Shown: one piece after another, positions 50,401 to 61,200 of the stretch
How the letters are laid out: the number at the start of each line of letters is the position of its first letter
Position numbering within the stretch: position 1 is the first letter of the stretch
Assembly: GCF_001577835.2 (NCBI RefSeq)
Contig: NC_029516.1
Span: 68,744,186-68,808,185 of the forward strand
Reading direction: 5' to 3'
Source: Coturnix japonica
Lineage: Eukaryota > Chordata > Aves > Galliformes > Phasianidae
Length of the DNA: 64,000 nucleotides
Notes under the pieces: generated by a model
Databases searched by the model: none
Seen by the model: only the letters and a program-made list of their open reading frames with translations
What the model was told of the DNA's origin: nothing
Translations under genes and position numbers: made by a program

Positions 50401-51899
50401 TGATCAGCCCCTGCTGGAGCTGCGTAGTACTTAATCTTCCAGGCTGTTGAAGGGAAGACCCGGGGACCATTAGTGCCTAATGGTGCACCAAGGAGTCGGT
50501 TCCACAGCGCAGACCTAGTCATTGCTGTCAGTACTCCTGGTGCTTTATCCAAAGTGTGTCCCATCCATTGGGCTGTGAAAGCGGCACGAGCAGACCACCC
50601 TCAATATAATAACAGTTTTGTCTTGTTTCTACAGCTGGCACACCACCAAGGTATTGAGCGTACAGAGTTGAGTACCAACCATGTCCTTGTGTATCTGGAA
50701 AAGGTGAGTCTCTGTTTGGGGCTGGGATGGGACAGAAAAACACAAGCATTGGGGACATTTGGCCAGCCAAGGCAAAAGTCTTGGGTCTCAAAACTGTCTT
50801 GGGACTGATTAAAAATAGGAATGAATCTTACACTGACTTTTGCTGACATCAGAAGGTGCCGGTACCTTCCTCACAGCCCTCAATATGTTTTTCCTCTGGG
50901 CCTGCATACAGATCAGCCTTCCCCTGCCCTGCCCACCAGACACGAGCTCCCCCGAGTGTGCAGAAAGGCCCCAGGGTTTCCCCCCTTGTCTCTCAGCCAG
51001 ACCTGCTGATGGACACACTCACATGCACACATGCCCAGAGCCCGGTGCTGGCAGCAAGAGCACTGGTGGCGAGTGTTCAGTGAGGAGACAGCAGGAGAGA
51101 CCAGGGCAGGCAGAGAGCAAGCACTGAGCCTCCATCACTTCCTTTTCCCAGCTGAGCAACATAACCGTGAGCTTCTCCTTCACGGTGGAGCGGGACATCC
51201 CTGTGCAGAGCCTGAAGCCAGCTCAGGTGAAGGTGTACGATTACTATGAGACAGGTAAGTGTGGGGCTGAGGGTGTCCCGGGGACTGACTGTGGGGAGCT
51301 GGATTCATGGAGGTGCCTGGGAGCTATGCAAACCCACAGCTGTCCCTGGCACTTGTCCCTCTGCACTCCTGGTAGAGGGACCTCTGACAATCCTGCTCTC
51401 TCTCTTTGCTTCTATTTTTCAGACGAATTTGCCATACAGGAGTACAGTGCTCCCTGCACCACAGGTAGGGTACCTAGGATCAAATGGCCTATCGCAAATT
51501 ATTTTGAACGGAAGCCTTTTGCAAACCTTAGTTTTTTTCAGCCTACATATAGTCTCTGAGCTCATCTTTACCATACCTACAGCAGGCTTGAGTCATACCG
51601 TAGTACAGAGGGGGAAAATTATGCTGGCCACTCCATGTCATATTTCATTTTATTCACTGAGACTGTGAATCCCAATGTTATTGCTCTAAGTCACACAGAG
51701 ACACTTGTCTTTTCCTTCACATGTTTCACACTGTATGAATAAGACTGAAGTCTTCCTTGGGACGGAACACTGTTCTCAGCCTTTGCATATACAGAACGCA
51801 GAGAAGTCATCCGGGGTTCTGGGTATCACTTCACCGGGAATTCTCTCTCACTCTGTCCTTTCCCCACCTGCAGACAAATCTGAACTGGGAAATGCCTGA
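34824..51899 (+). CDS. Alpha-2-macroglobulin/ovostatin-like proteinase inhibitor, gene A
   Basis: Secreted proteinase trap. Exons: 34824-34903, 35804-35987, 36922-37087, 37911-37963, 38453-38473, 38800-38968, 40151-40235, 41379-41502, 42726-42840, 43067-43176, 43616-43774, 44625-44849, 45194-45257, 45727-45869, 46525-46674, 46996-47166, 47769-47898, 48511-48619, 48934 to the N run; then 49282-49409, 49767-49857, 50635-50703, 51152-51254, 51423-51464, 51874-51899 (TGA). All visible junctions are GT-AG and in phase, with 795 + 152 residues seen. A signal peptide covers about residues 1-22. [19 protein letters not shown] and [14 protein letters not shown] mark the MG domains. The bait region lies near 695-732. 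WKASAFC precedes the N run. The receptor-binding domain holds [19 protein letters not shown] and [14 protein letters not shown]. About 515 codons with the thioester are missing at the gap. It could be A2M itself or an A2M-like/ovostatin-like paralogue. Confidence 0.92.
34951..34963. repeat. Poly(C) tract
   Basis: Thirteen C in a row in intron 1 of gene A, shortly after the first exon. Confidence 0.9.
35364..35401. repeat. Poly(T) tract of about 38 bases
   Basis: A pure T run in intron 1 of gene A. Read on the other strand it is an A tail, but nothing upstream of that tail is recognisable as a retroposed transcript. Confidence 0.9.
36236..36352 (-). mobile_element. Galluhop-type mariner fragment
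   Basis: The complement reads AGTCACTCCAAAAATAATGC, CTCCTATTTATTTCCATGG, then a run like the chicken Galluhop terminal region (AGAGCACAATAATACTATTT). Only the terminal part is present, in intron 2 of gene A. The family name is from memory. Confidence 0.7.
38453..38473 (+). other. 21-base micro-exon of gene A
   Basis: Flanked by CTTTCTAG and GTATGT, it encodes LPLVYIE and keeps frame between exons 4 and 6. Human A2M has a matching exon of the same length (IPLVYIQ), which supports it. Confidence 0.85.
44200..44262 (+). mobile_element. CR1 LINE 3' tail
   Basis: GGATGATCTTTTAGGTCTTT, then TTCCAACCTTGGTGATTCTA and ATGATTCT, is a sense-orientation CR1 terminus. Confidence 0.8.
44330..44370. repeat. 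(TTTG)n microsatellite
   Basis: Tandem TTTG units between two CR1 pieces in the intron before exon 12 of gene A. Confidence 0.85.
44404..44624 (-). mobile_element. CR1 LINE antisense, abutting exon 12 of gene A
   Basis: On the + strand it reads ATCACAGAATGGCCTGGGTT, GACCTCAAAGATCATCTAGT, GATGGGGCATCCACAACCTT, GGGCAACCTGTTCCAGTGTG and AACTTCCTCCTAATTTCTAA, which are consecutive CR1 complement landmarks. The last of these forms the pyrimidine tract of the acceptor at 44,623-44,624. Confidence 0.85.
45916..45940. repeat. (CA)n(TA)n microsatellite
   Basis: CA units run straight into TA units in the intron after exon 14 of gene A. Confidence 0.85.
49063..49162. other. Assembly gap (100 N)
   Basis: Exactly 100 N, a usual placeholder for a gap of unknown size. 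It starts inside an exon of gene A and is followed directly by the outer edge of the inverted repeat. From paralogue comparison it must replace roughly 1.5 kb of coding sequence plus introns. Confidence 0.98.
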
Positions 51900-52512
51900 A
51901 GAATACATCTGAGCCCTGATGGATCAGCTGACTTTTTTCTGCTGTTAGTAGTCTACCTTAATGAGTCCTCGAAAACGTTACACATGAGGATACGTCAACG
52001 CCAAAACAGAGCAATACAATACAAATAAATAAAGTCTTGATCCTCCCCATCTGCCTCTGGCCTTATTTTTTGTTAGCATTACTCATCTCTCTTCTCGTCC
52101 ACGTTTTGGTGCAGTGCTCGGAGGTTTAGATAGAGCCTTCCATGCCAAGACAGTGTTTGGCAAGTCCTTGGGAATACCAGAAGGTAGGCAGCTTTGGGCA
52201 GTGAGAGGGCATGTCATCATGCTTGCCGGTTCTTTAGGAGGAATGGGATTTCCACCTAATCCATTATGCATCATCTCCCTGCCTATAAATGCAAGTGTTC
52301 TCTGTGATATAATTAATTGCTGGACATAAGTCTCCCTTCATATACCTCCTCTCATTCCACAGTGAAATGGGTTCTACGCAATAGGACAGCATAGAACTTG
52401 TTAAGTCCGGCTTCACAGGGCAGGCCAGAGAGAAATGGCAGGAAGACCTGTGAAGGAAAGTCTGTTACTGAAGACATTACCTACTGGTTTCTAAACAGCT
52501 GAAGTGAAATCA
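49163..52512 (+). repeat. Left arm of large inverted repeat
   Basis: Reverse complement of 54,950-58,296. It carries the last six exons and 3' UTR of gene A plus about 460 bases of downstream DNA. Its outer end is cut by the N run, so the true arm may be longer. By-eye identity to the other arm is above 99% in exons and 3' UTR and about 94-98% in most introns. Confidence 0.95.
52024..52033 (+). terminator. Overlapping AATAAA poly(A) signals of gene A
   Basis: AATAAATAAA lies 125 bases after the stop codon. The mirrored copy serves gene B. Confidence 0.8.
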
Positions 52513-52559
52513 GAGAGGAACTGTAATCATCTTTTGGTTGCCTAAAGTATGTACATGTC

Positions 52560-54110
52560 TCTATAGACACATATTCAGGGCTTCTGTGGGCCATTGCTCT
52601 TTCTGGAGAAAGAGGGCTGCATGTGTGCAAACATCTCACAGCATGCTTTGCTATAATGGGGGTGCCACAACGAATAAAGTCCGACAACAGTCCTGGGTAC
52701 GCTTGGGAGAGAATGCGCCATTTTCCTTAAAACACGGGGGGTGGAGCATGTTACAGGGATACCCCACTCTCCACCTGGGAAAGCTATCATAGAAGAGCCC
52801 ATCAACTCCTGTAGGGGCAGATAGAGAAATATCTGGAAATACAGGACCTGCAGGAGAAACTCATTATGGCACTATTTTCACCCCATTTCCTGAATATTCA
52901 GGGCTATAGTGCAGATCCTACCGTTGTAGTACACCTCCAAGATTTGGTGGACAGATACACAGCTACCCAAGGGGTTTCAGTGCTGTATCACGATCCAACA
53001 ACTAGAATCATAGAATCATAGAACTACCCAGATTGGAAAAGAACTCGAAGATCATCAAGTCCAACCACAGCCTAACCATACCCTTACTCTAATAACCCTC
53101 TGCTAAATCATATCCCCGAGCACCACATCCAAATGGCTCTTAAACACACCAGGGATGGAGATTCAACCACCTCCCTGGGGAGCCCATTCCAGTACTTAAC
53201 TACCCTTTCTGTAAAGAAGTGTTTCCTAACATTCAATCTAAACATACCTTGGCACAACTTGAGTCTATTTCCACTAGTCCTGTCACTTGTTAACAGTGAG
53301 AAGAGACTTGCCCCACTCTCACTGTAAGCACCTTTCAGATATTGGAAGAGGACAATAAGGTCTCCCCTCAGCTTCCTTTTCCCCAGACTAAACAGCCCCA
53401 GCCTCCTCAGCCTCTCCTCATAGGGTTGATTTTTCAAGCCCTTCACAAGCCTCATTGCCCTTCTCTGGACCTGCTCCAGTACCTCCATGTCTTTCCTGTG
53501 CTGAGGTGCCCAAAACCGAACACAGTACTCAAGGTGTGGCCTCACCAATGCCGAGTACAGGGGCAGGATGACTTCCCTTGTCCTTCTCACCACACCATTC
53601 CTGATACAAGCCAGGATGCCATTGGCCCTCTTGACCTCCTGGGCACACTGCTGACTCATATTCAGCCGACTGTCCATCAGCACACCAAGGTCCTTTTCCA
53701 TCAGGCAGCTTTCCAGCCATACCTCCCCAAGCCTGTAGGGTTGCCTGTCGTTGTTGTGGCCAAAATGCAGGACCCAACACTTGGTCCTATTGAAACGCAT
53801 GCCATTAACTTTGGCCCATCGATCCAGTCTATCCAGGTCCCTCACTGGGGTTTGGAAAGGGCTGGTATCGTTATTATTCATGGGACAGGGTTATGCCTGT
53901 GTTTCCATCAATCATGGGCCACAGTGGGTCCCAGCGTGATGGACAAAAGCACATCCCTGGCACCATGCTGGTCCTGTTGGGCCTCCTGATAGGAGTATCA
54001 GCAATTCACAGGATTGACCCTTGGGCCAATCTCTGGGTAATTTGGGCTGATGTGACAAATACCCTGGAATTCTGTTTACCCATAGAGCCACTGCCCTGGA
54101 GCCACTGATC
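52560..54110 (+). mobile_element. Endogenous retrovirus remnant (class II/betaretrovirus-like), split by a CR1
   Basis: At about 52,650-53,000 the + strand resembles the C-terminal part of a retroviral integrase (words like RIKSDN and HVTGIP), and after the CR1, at about 53,890-54,110, an envelope-like start follows with a hydrophobic leader and WANLWVIWADVT. The fragment is broken, with several breaks, and no LTRs were recognised. It is older than the CR1 that sits inside it. The exact family is uncertain; it fills much of the hinge between the inverted-repeat arms. Confidence 0.65.
53005..53885 (-). mobile_element. CR1 LINE, 3' part with long open frame, inserted in the retrovirus remnant
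   Basis: Antisense open frame of 257 codons (53881-53108), covering CR1 ORF2 from the end of the polymerase to the C-terminus: [69 protein letters not shown]. The 3' end carries the repeated ATTCTATGATTCTATGATTC tail. It is 5'-truncated. Frame retention suggests it is among the younger CR1 copies here. Confidence 0.93.
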
Positions 54111-54289
54111 CGCTCCAGACATACATTTTTTAAATCTAGATGTGTTTATAATATGTGGAGATACTGGAGTTTGGTAGAGAATGTCAGCTAATGTAGAAGG
54201 AGAACCATGTTATTTAGGTTTCTCCTTCTGAGGAACAGTCAAGAACAAGTTAAGAGCCTGTGGATTAGAATTAGGGACAGGAGTTATAA

Positions 54290-54350
54290 AGGCCAACTGG
54301 TGACCTCATAGCAGCTTCTCAGTACCTAAAGGAAGCCTATAAAAAGGAGT
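54290..54350 (+). mobile_element. Short CR1 fragment
   Basis: GGTGACCTCATAGCAGCTTC and TCAGTACCTAAAGGAAGCCT match the CR1 ORF2 region that encodes [11 protein letters not shown]. Very short and degenerate. Confidence 0.55.
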
Positions 54351-54461
54351 TCATAAAATGGCTGAATTCCTCTTTTAAGTTACATATGTAGATTAGAATA
54401 TCAAACAGAAATTTGCATCTCCACAACAACCTCCAATTACAGAATCACAGAACAGTATGTG

Positions 54462-54840
54462 TTTGCTGCCAATACAAAGTTGAGAGAAGTGGCTGACATA
54501 CCAGATGGCTGTGGTGCCATTCAACAAGACCTGGACAGACTGGGGAGTTGAGCTAAGATGAATCATACAAGGTCCATCAAGAGCAAGTGTAGGGTGCTTT
54601 ACCCGGATAGGAATAACCAGGTTAGGGGATGACCTGCTGGAAAGGGAAAGGACCTGGGTGTTCTGGTTGGCCATGAGCCAACAGTGTGCCTCAGTGCTAA
54701 GAAGGCTGATGGTATGCTGTTGTGCATTAAGAAGAGAGTGGCCAGGAAGTTGAGGGAGGATCTCATCCTAGAGAATTACTCTGTCCTGGTGAGGCTGTGT
54801 TCTGTTCTGGGCTCTGTAATCAGAGGCTGTACAGGAACAC
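54462..54840 (+). mobile_element. CR1 LINE fragment, degenerate
   Basis: CR1 ORF2 landmarks in order: CCAATACAAAGTTGAGAGAA, ACCTGGACAGACTGG, TGTAGGGTGCTTTAC, GGACCTGGGTGTTCTGGTTG. No intact frame. Confidence 0.75.
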
Positions 54841-54949
54841 CTAGGACCTTCTACTTTCCAGCAGCTCATCTCCTAACCTGGTTATTCCCATCATGTAGTT
54901 CTTGACTGTAATTCTAAATAACGATGCTGATAAGTTCACAAGTCTGACA

Positions 54950-57900
54950 TGATTTCACTTCAGCTGTTTAGAAACCAGTGGGTAATGTCTTCAGTACCAG
55001 ACTTTCCTTCACAGGTCTTCCTGCCACTTCTCTCTGGTCTGCCCTGAGAAGCCGGACTGAACAAGTTCTATGCTGTCCTCCTATTGCGTAGAACCCATTT
55101 CACTGTGGAATGAGAGGAGGTATAAGAAGGGAGGCTTATGTCCAGCAATTAATTATATCACAGAGAACACTTGCATTTATAGGCAGGGAGATGATGCATA
55201 ATGGATTAGGTGGAAATCCCATTCCTCCTAAAGAACCGGCAAGCATGATGACATGCCCTCTCACTGCCCAAAGCTGCCTACCTTCTGGTATTCCCAAGGA
55301 CTTGCCAAACACTGTCTTGGCATGGAAGGCTCTATCTAAACCTCCGAGCGCTGCACCAAAATGTGGACGAGAAGAGAGATGAGTAATGCTAACAAAAAAT
55401 AAGGCCAGAGGCAGATGGGGAGGATCAAGACTTTATTTATTTGTATTGTATTGCTCTGTTTTGGCGTTGACGTATCCTCATGTGTAACGTTTTCGAGGAC
55501 TCATTAAGGTAGACTACTAACAGCAGAAAAAAGTCAGCTGATCCATCAGGGCTCAGATGTATTCTTCAGGCATTTCCCGGTTCAGATTTGTCTGCAGGTG
55601 GGGAAAGGACAGAGTGAGAGAGAATTCCCAGTGAAGCAATACCCAGAACCCCGGATGACTTCTCTGCATTCTGTATATGCAAAGGCTGAGCACAGTGTTA
55701 CGTCCCAAGGAAGACATCAGTCTTATTCATACAATGTGAAACATGTGAAGGAAAAGACAAGTGTCTCTGTGTGACTTAGGGCAATAACATTGGGATTCAC
55801 AGTCTCAGTGAATAAAATGAAATATGACATGGAGTGGCCAGCATAATTTTCCCCCTCTGTACTACGGTATGACTCAAGCCTGCTGTAGGTATGGTAAAGA
55901 TGAGCTCAGAGACTATATGTAGGCTGAAAAAAACTAAGGTTTGCAAAAGGCTTCCGTTCAAAATAATTTGCGATAGTCCATTTTATCCTAGGTACCCTAC
56001 CTGTGGTGCAGGGAGCACTGTACTCCTGTATGGCAAATTCGTCTGAAAAATAGAAGCAGAGAGCAGGATTGTCAGAGGTCCCTCTACCAGGAGTGCAGAG
56101 AGACAAGTGCCAGGGACAGCTGTGGGTTTGCATAGCTCCCAGGCACCTTCATGAATCCAGCTCCCCACAGTCAGTCCCCGGGACATCCTCAGCCCCACAC
56201 TTACCTGTCTCATAGTAATCGTACACCTTCACCTGAGCTGGCTTCAGGCTCTGCACAGGGATGTCCCGCTCCACCGTGAAGGAGAAGCTCACGGTTATGT
56301 TGCTCAGCTGGGAAAAGGAAGTGATGGAGGCTCAGTGCTTGCTCTCTGCCTGCCCTGGTCTCTCCTGCTGTCTCCTCACTGAACGCTCGCCACCAGTGCT
56401 CTTGCTGCCAGCACTGGGCTCTGGGCGTGTGTGCATGTGAGTGTGTCCATCAGCAGGTCTGGCTGAGAGACAAGGGAGAAAACCCTGGGGCCTTTCTGCA
56501 CACCGGGGGGAGCTCGTGTCTGGTGGGCAGGGCAAGGGAAGGCTGATTTGTATGCAGGCCCAGAGGAAAAACATATTGAGGGCTGTGAGGAAGGTACTGG
56601 CACCTTCTGATGTCAGCAAAAGTCAGTATAAGATTCATTCCTATTTTTAATCAGTCCCAAGACAGTTTTGAGACCCAAGTCTTTTGCCTTGGCTGGCCAA
56701 ATGTCCCCAGTGCTTGTGTTTTTCTGTCCCATCCCAGCCCCAAACAGAGACTCACCTTTTCCAGATACACTAAGACATGGTTGGTACTCAACTCTGTACG
56801 CTCAATACCTTGGTGGTGTGCCAGCTGGAAAAACAAGACAAAGCTGTTATTATATTGAGGGTGGTCTGCTCGTGCCACTTTCACAGCCCAATGGATGGGA
56901 CACACTTTGGATAAAGCACCAGGAGTACTGACAGCAATGACTAGGGCTGCACTGTGGAACCAACTCCTTGGTGCACCATTAGGCACTAATGGTCCCCGAG
57001 TCTTCCCTTCAACAGCCTTGCAGATTAAGTACTACACAGCTCCAGCAGGGGCTGATCATTAATCCAAACACAGCAGTGGGAGGATTCAATTACAATACAT
57101 TCTTTCAGGCTTGCTAGTTCTGCAGTGTGTTATCATCTCTGCCTCTTTTCCAGGGCAACACACTTGCTCAACATCTCAAAAAGGGACCAGAGGCTTAAAC
57201 AATTACAAGACAAGCTATAAACCACAGGGTAAGATCAGCCGAAGGAAAAGAAACCAGTATTGCTTTTGAATGTGATACATATGGACAATGTTTTCAGCAA
57301 GATATCTGAACTCAGAGATAAGCCATCGTCTGTCCAAAGGAAAAAAAAATGACACAGTCTGTTTCACACAGATTGGTGGCGCGTTCTTGGCTTCCGTTCG
57401 GTTTTGAAGGGAAAGTTCTTGCCCTGGCTTCCCTTTTTTGGTTGCCATTGGCGGGTTCAGGTTGTTGCCATTCTTCCGGCCCGTAGTAAAGACACAGACA
57501 ACTGCAAGATTTCTTAACAATAAAGGAGAAACTGAACGTGGTTTGGGTGATAAATTGAAAGGGCAGGTATCCTCAGACAAACAATTCACACGGGCTCCTA
57601 CCTTCCTCACTGAGGACTTGACAGGGATGAATCCCGACAGCATTTTCACATCGATAATCACCATGTTGGAGACGTTGCGCTCACCCGTGTAACTAAGGAA
57701 CCAAGCCACAGAGATTCAGAGCACATCGCGTCAAATCTGGGGCACTTCCACTTTTCCTGTAACCCTTGACACCTCACCACTTCCTGTCAAGCCAGCACCT
57801 CCTTCTCCAGCCCATCACACTTTGCTTGTCATCTGTGCCACCCCTCGGTAGCCCAGCTCTTTGCTCCCTGCACAACTTCTCCTTTAGAGGACATCTCCTG

Positions 57901-58296
57901 CCTCTACAGCCTCTCCTCCCAGCCCAGCTGCTTCCAGCCCTCCTTCCAGCGGGCCTCCCTGCCCCTTCCAGACTGGCTCACCCTGCACCAACAAACCTCC
58001 TCCAGCTCCCTTGGCTACTCAGGAGGGCTCAAACCAAAGAGGGACTCACCTGACGTTTATGCCTATGTCAAAGACCTTATGAGCCTTGGCATCCTCACAT
58101 GTCTCTGGGCTCGTGTGTACAAGCAGCAGGAAGGGTGCGCTCTCCTGCTTGGGCTGCACGTTGTACTTCAGGCTTGTCTACGGGAGAGCCAGCAGATGCG
58201 TGTGTATGTGTTCTCAGCACGTAAAAGAGATCATCATCTGCCTGCCCAGCTCTCTCCCTTCCCCATTCTCACAGCCCCTCAACAGTCAAGGCTCTT
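54950..58296 (-). repeat. Right arm of large inverted repeat
   Basis: Reverse complement of 49,163-52,512, carrying the last six exons and 3' UTR of gene B. Differences from the left arm include a 3-base indel near 55,077, a 6-base indel near 56,060, and an adenine-poor block at about 57,377-57,485. Its inner limit is 54,950, where similarity stops. Confidence 0.95.
55432..55441 (-). terminator. Overlapping AATAAA poly(A) signals of gene B
   Basis: Mirror image of the gene A signals, 125 bases after the gene B stop codon (55566-55568). Confidence 0.8.
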
Positions 58297-61200
58297 TCCC
58301 TCTTTCCCTCCCGCTCCATTCTCCACACAGGTCCTCTTCTCCAGTCTCTCCCAGAGCTTTCCCTTGCATTCCTCCCCCTCTTCCTTATCGCTTCTACCCT
58401 CCCCCTGACTCCTGCCTGAGAAAGGGCTCTCCACCTAGGACGGCACTTTTCCCACCACTCTCACCTGCAGGTAGACGCATCCTTTGCCAGACGCCTCTAT
58501 GCTGTACTCCCCTGGCACCTGGGGCAAAGGCACCTGCTGGAGCAGCAGGCGGTTTGAGGGATCCACGTGGAAGTCTTGCTGGAAGTCCCCTCCGGAGTGC
58601 AGGGTCACTTTGGAAGCTGCTCCACTCTTGGCATAGGTGGAAACTCCGTACAGGGAGAGGGCTTGCAGAGCCACAACTGTGTCCTGCAAGAGCCAGGTCC
58701 CGACACCCATAGCCAGGTTAGTTAGCCCTGTTGGCTGTTCCACATCCTGTTCTCCCACAGCCCACCCTTTGCTGTCTGCAGGCACCCCCTCCTCCATTCT
58801 CGACTTTCTCTGGCCTTAAGAGAGATGCTCAGATGGAAAGACCAGCTTTTGCAGGCTTCCATTTTCTTCCCACATCCTCTGCACAGCAGTCACGTATTCC
58901 TGAATTTTCTGTTGTGAAGCTCTGTGCGGCCTTCACCTGTTCTCCTCGAGGAAAAGCAGCAACTGCATTCACACACCCACTATGGTGGGAGCTCCAAACT
59001 GCAGTGCCATTTGTGTCACTAGCATTCTCACCCACTGGGTCAAATAAGCCAGGTCACGTAATCAACATACCAGTCATTCCCTGTGGTGCTACCTGACATA
59101 CTAGCACCTTGGGAACCTGGTAGCTGTGGCAGATGCTATAATGCAGGGGTACAGTCCCCACTTGTCTTAACCTTACTGCGCTCCCACCTTGGTCTCTGGC
59201 ACTCTCCTGATACCGATACGGGAGGTCACAGGGGGGAAACTGCTGCTTACCTGGGTGGAGGAGAAGCCTCCATTGGGATTCTGCTGACCAATGATCCACT
59301 TTGTAATAAGAGATGCAGACGATAGCTCCTCCTGTGAAGGTGCTGGCTGTGTGGTGAGGTGAGCAAGGAGCGCATAGGACGTCATCTCCACTTCAGCAGA
59401 GGGAGCTCTGTAGCGGTAGTACGGGAGATCAGCTTCTGGCTCTTTCCCAGGCCGCTGCCAGTGAACAGACCCATCTTCACAGGAGGCCGGGTGCATGTAG
59501 AGAAGACAGCAAGGAATTAGGAGCAGTTTCTTGCAAAGGAGTTACCGACCTGCTACTGACCAGTGGGGAGGATAGAGCCCCCAGCTTGTACCTGTCCTAG
59601 GGGATGAAATGGCTGAATTAATCCTTCGGAACAGTGGGGTAGGACTGGGCACCCACAGGGAGCTGTCAAAAACACAACCCCTTTGCACAAGCATTTCCTC
59701 TCCCTACACTTTTCCCCATGCACAGGAGCCATCCCACAGTCTCATTTCCCTACCAACAAAAGCCATTTTATCAGAGGTAGAGGTAAGGTCTGTGGGCTGG
59801 AAGAAAGCAGTGTCCCACCAAGAGCACTCACCCTTTTTGATGGCTTCCTTTTCAAGAGAGCCAAGGATCGCCTTCCGTTTCTCCTCCTTCCCTGCCAGGG
59901 CAAAGGCATATGCCAGCAGTGCCTTGGTGTACACGTGGTTTTCTTTCCCATTTCCTGCCGTTTCCAGGCAGAACAGAGCGTTCCGCACCACCGAGTGCTG
60001 TGGAGATGGAGACACTAAGACCAGGCAGCAAGATGTCATACTGAAGTCCATCTTAGAACAACAGGAACTGCATGGTACCTGTAGACCCTTTACAACCCTA
60101 CCACAGTGTCTGATATATATGGTACCATTGTGTTTTCCCCTTCCCTCCAAGTCTGCTTTCTTACATGACGTATGAGTAACCAAAGAGTGCTCTTTATTTT
60201 GTACCTTTCTTTTCTATGAAACATCTTCTGACCAAGATTTTTGCCAGCAGTTCAATGATTTTGGATATTGAAAGTTTGAAGCAAGGTCCAATTCTTCTGC
60301 CTATGGAAGTATTCACTGCCTGACTTACCCTGCATTACAGATTGCATCAGCACAGTAAGCCCATACTAGTCAACTAACAGACATGTACAACTCTGACACA
60401 AAAGGAGTTGTTTGGTTTTTGTTGTTGTTGTTGTTGTTTTTTATATGAATGTAGAAAACCCATCTGGGGCATTTCTGAAATTTAAATATTATTTAACTCA
60501 CTGTTAATCCACAGAGTACTTTAAAACGAGCAAAAGCAGGGTACTCCAGAAAAGAACTTAGAAGAAGGTGAAGAAAAATGTTTGTATAAGTGACAGTATT
60601 GGACAGGGGAGGAAAGCAGAGAAAAGGTGTCAGTCCATCTTGGACTTAAACAGATAGAAAGTGTATCCAGACAGAACTTCATCTTTCAAATTATATGTAG
60701 GGTCCTAATTGCCTAATTATCTGTAGGGGTCTAGTGAGGCAGGTATTAGTACCAGCTGTGACTCGGGTGACACATACAGTTACAGGCAGAGGAATCTCCA
60801 GCAGTGCGATAGTGATGTAGGCTGCCAGTGTTACCTCATCGTTCACTCCACCCTGCAGGGAGACATAAAAGCAGATGCTTATTCCACATATTTTCTCATA
60901 TTCATTTTTCTACCAATCTAAAGTGCATATACTTTATTCTGTATTGTAGACCCTTAGCTTGTATCTTCCCTGTTGCTGATCATAGCGCGCCACTTATGAT
61001 TTGCCTTGATTCTCCTTCTTGTCACATCAGTCACACAAAACGCCCTCTGGCTCCTTAGTTCTTGACACTGATATAGGAATTCCTAAGGGGCCTTTGTGCT
61101 CAAGAGGCTCAGCTGCAACCATTTGATTTAGGATCAAGTGCCAGCCCCACTAAGAAGCAACTAGGAAGACACGCTACCTTCATGGCATTGTTCAGGAGCG

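Noticed and set aside
52114-52329. 71-codon frame repeated in both arms downstream of the genes
   Set aside because: Present in both arms only because the arms are copies; it lies past the poly(A) signal and resembles no known protein.
53342-53989. 215-codon + strand frame in the hinge
   Set aside because: It is the antisense of the CR1 ORF2 frame and crosses into unrelated sequence.
58086-58712. 208-codon + strand frame in the right arm
   Set aside because: Antisense shadow of two gene B exons and the intron between them.
59609-60175. 188-codon + strand frame
   Set aside because: Antisense shadow over a gene B exon (59,832-59,997); no homology seen.
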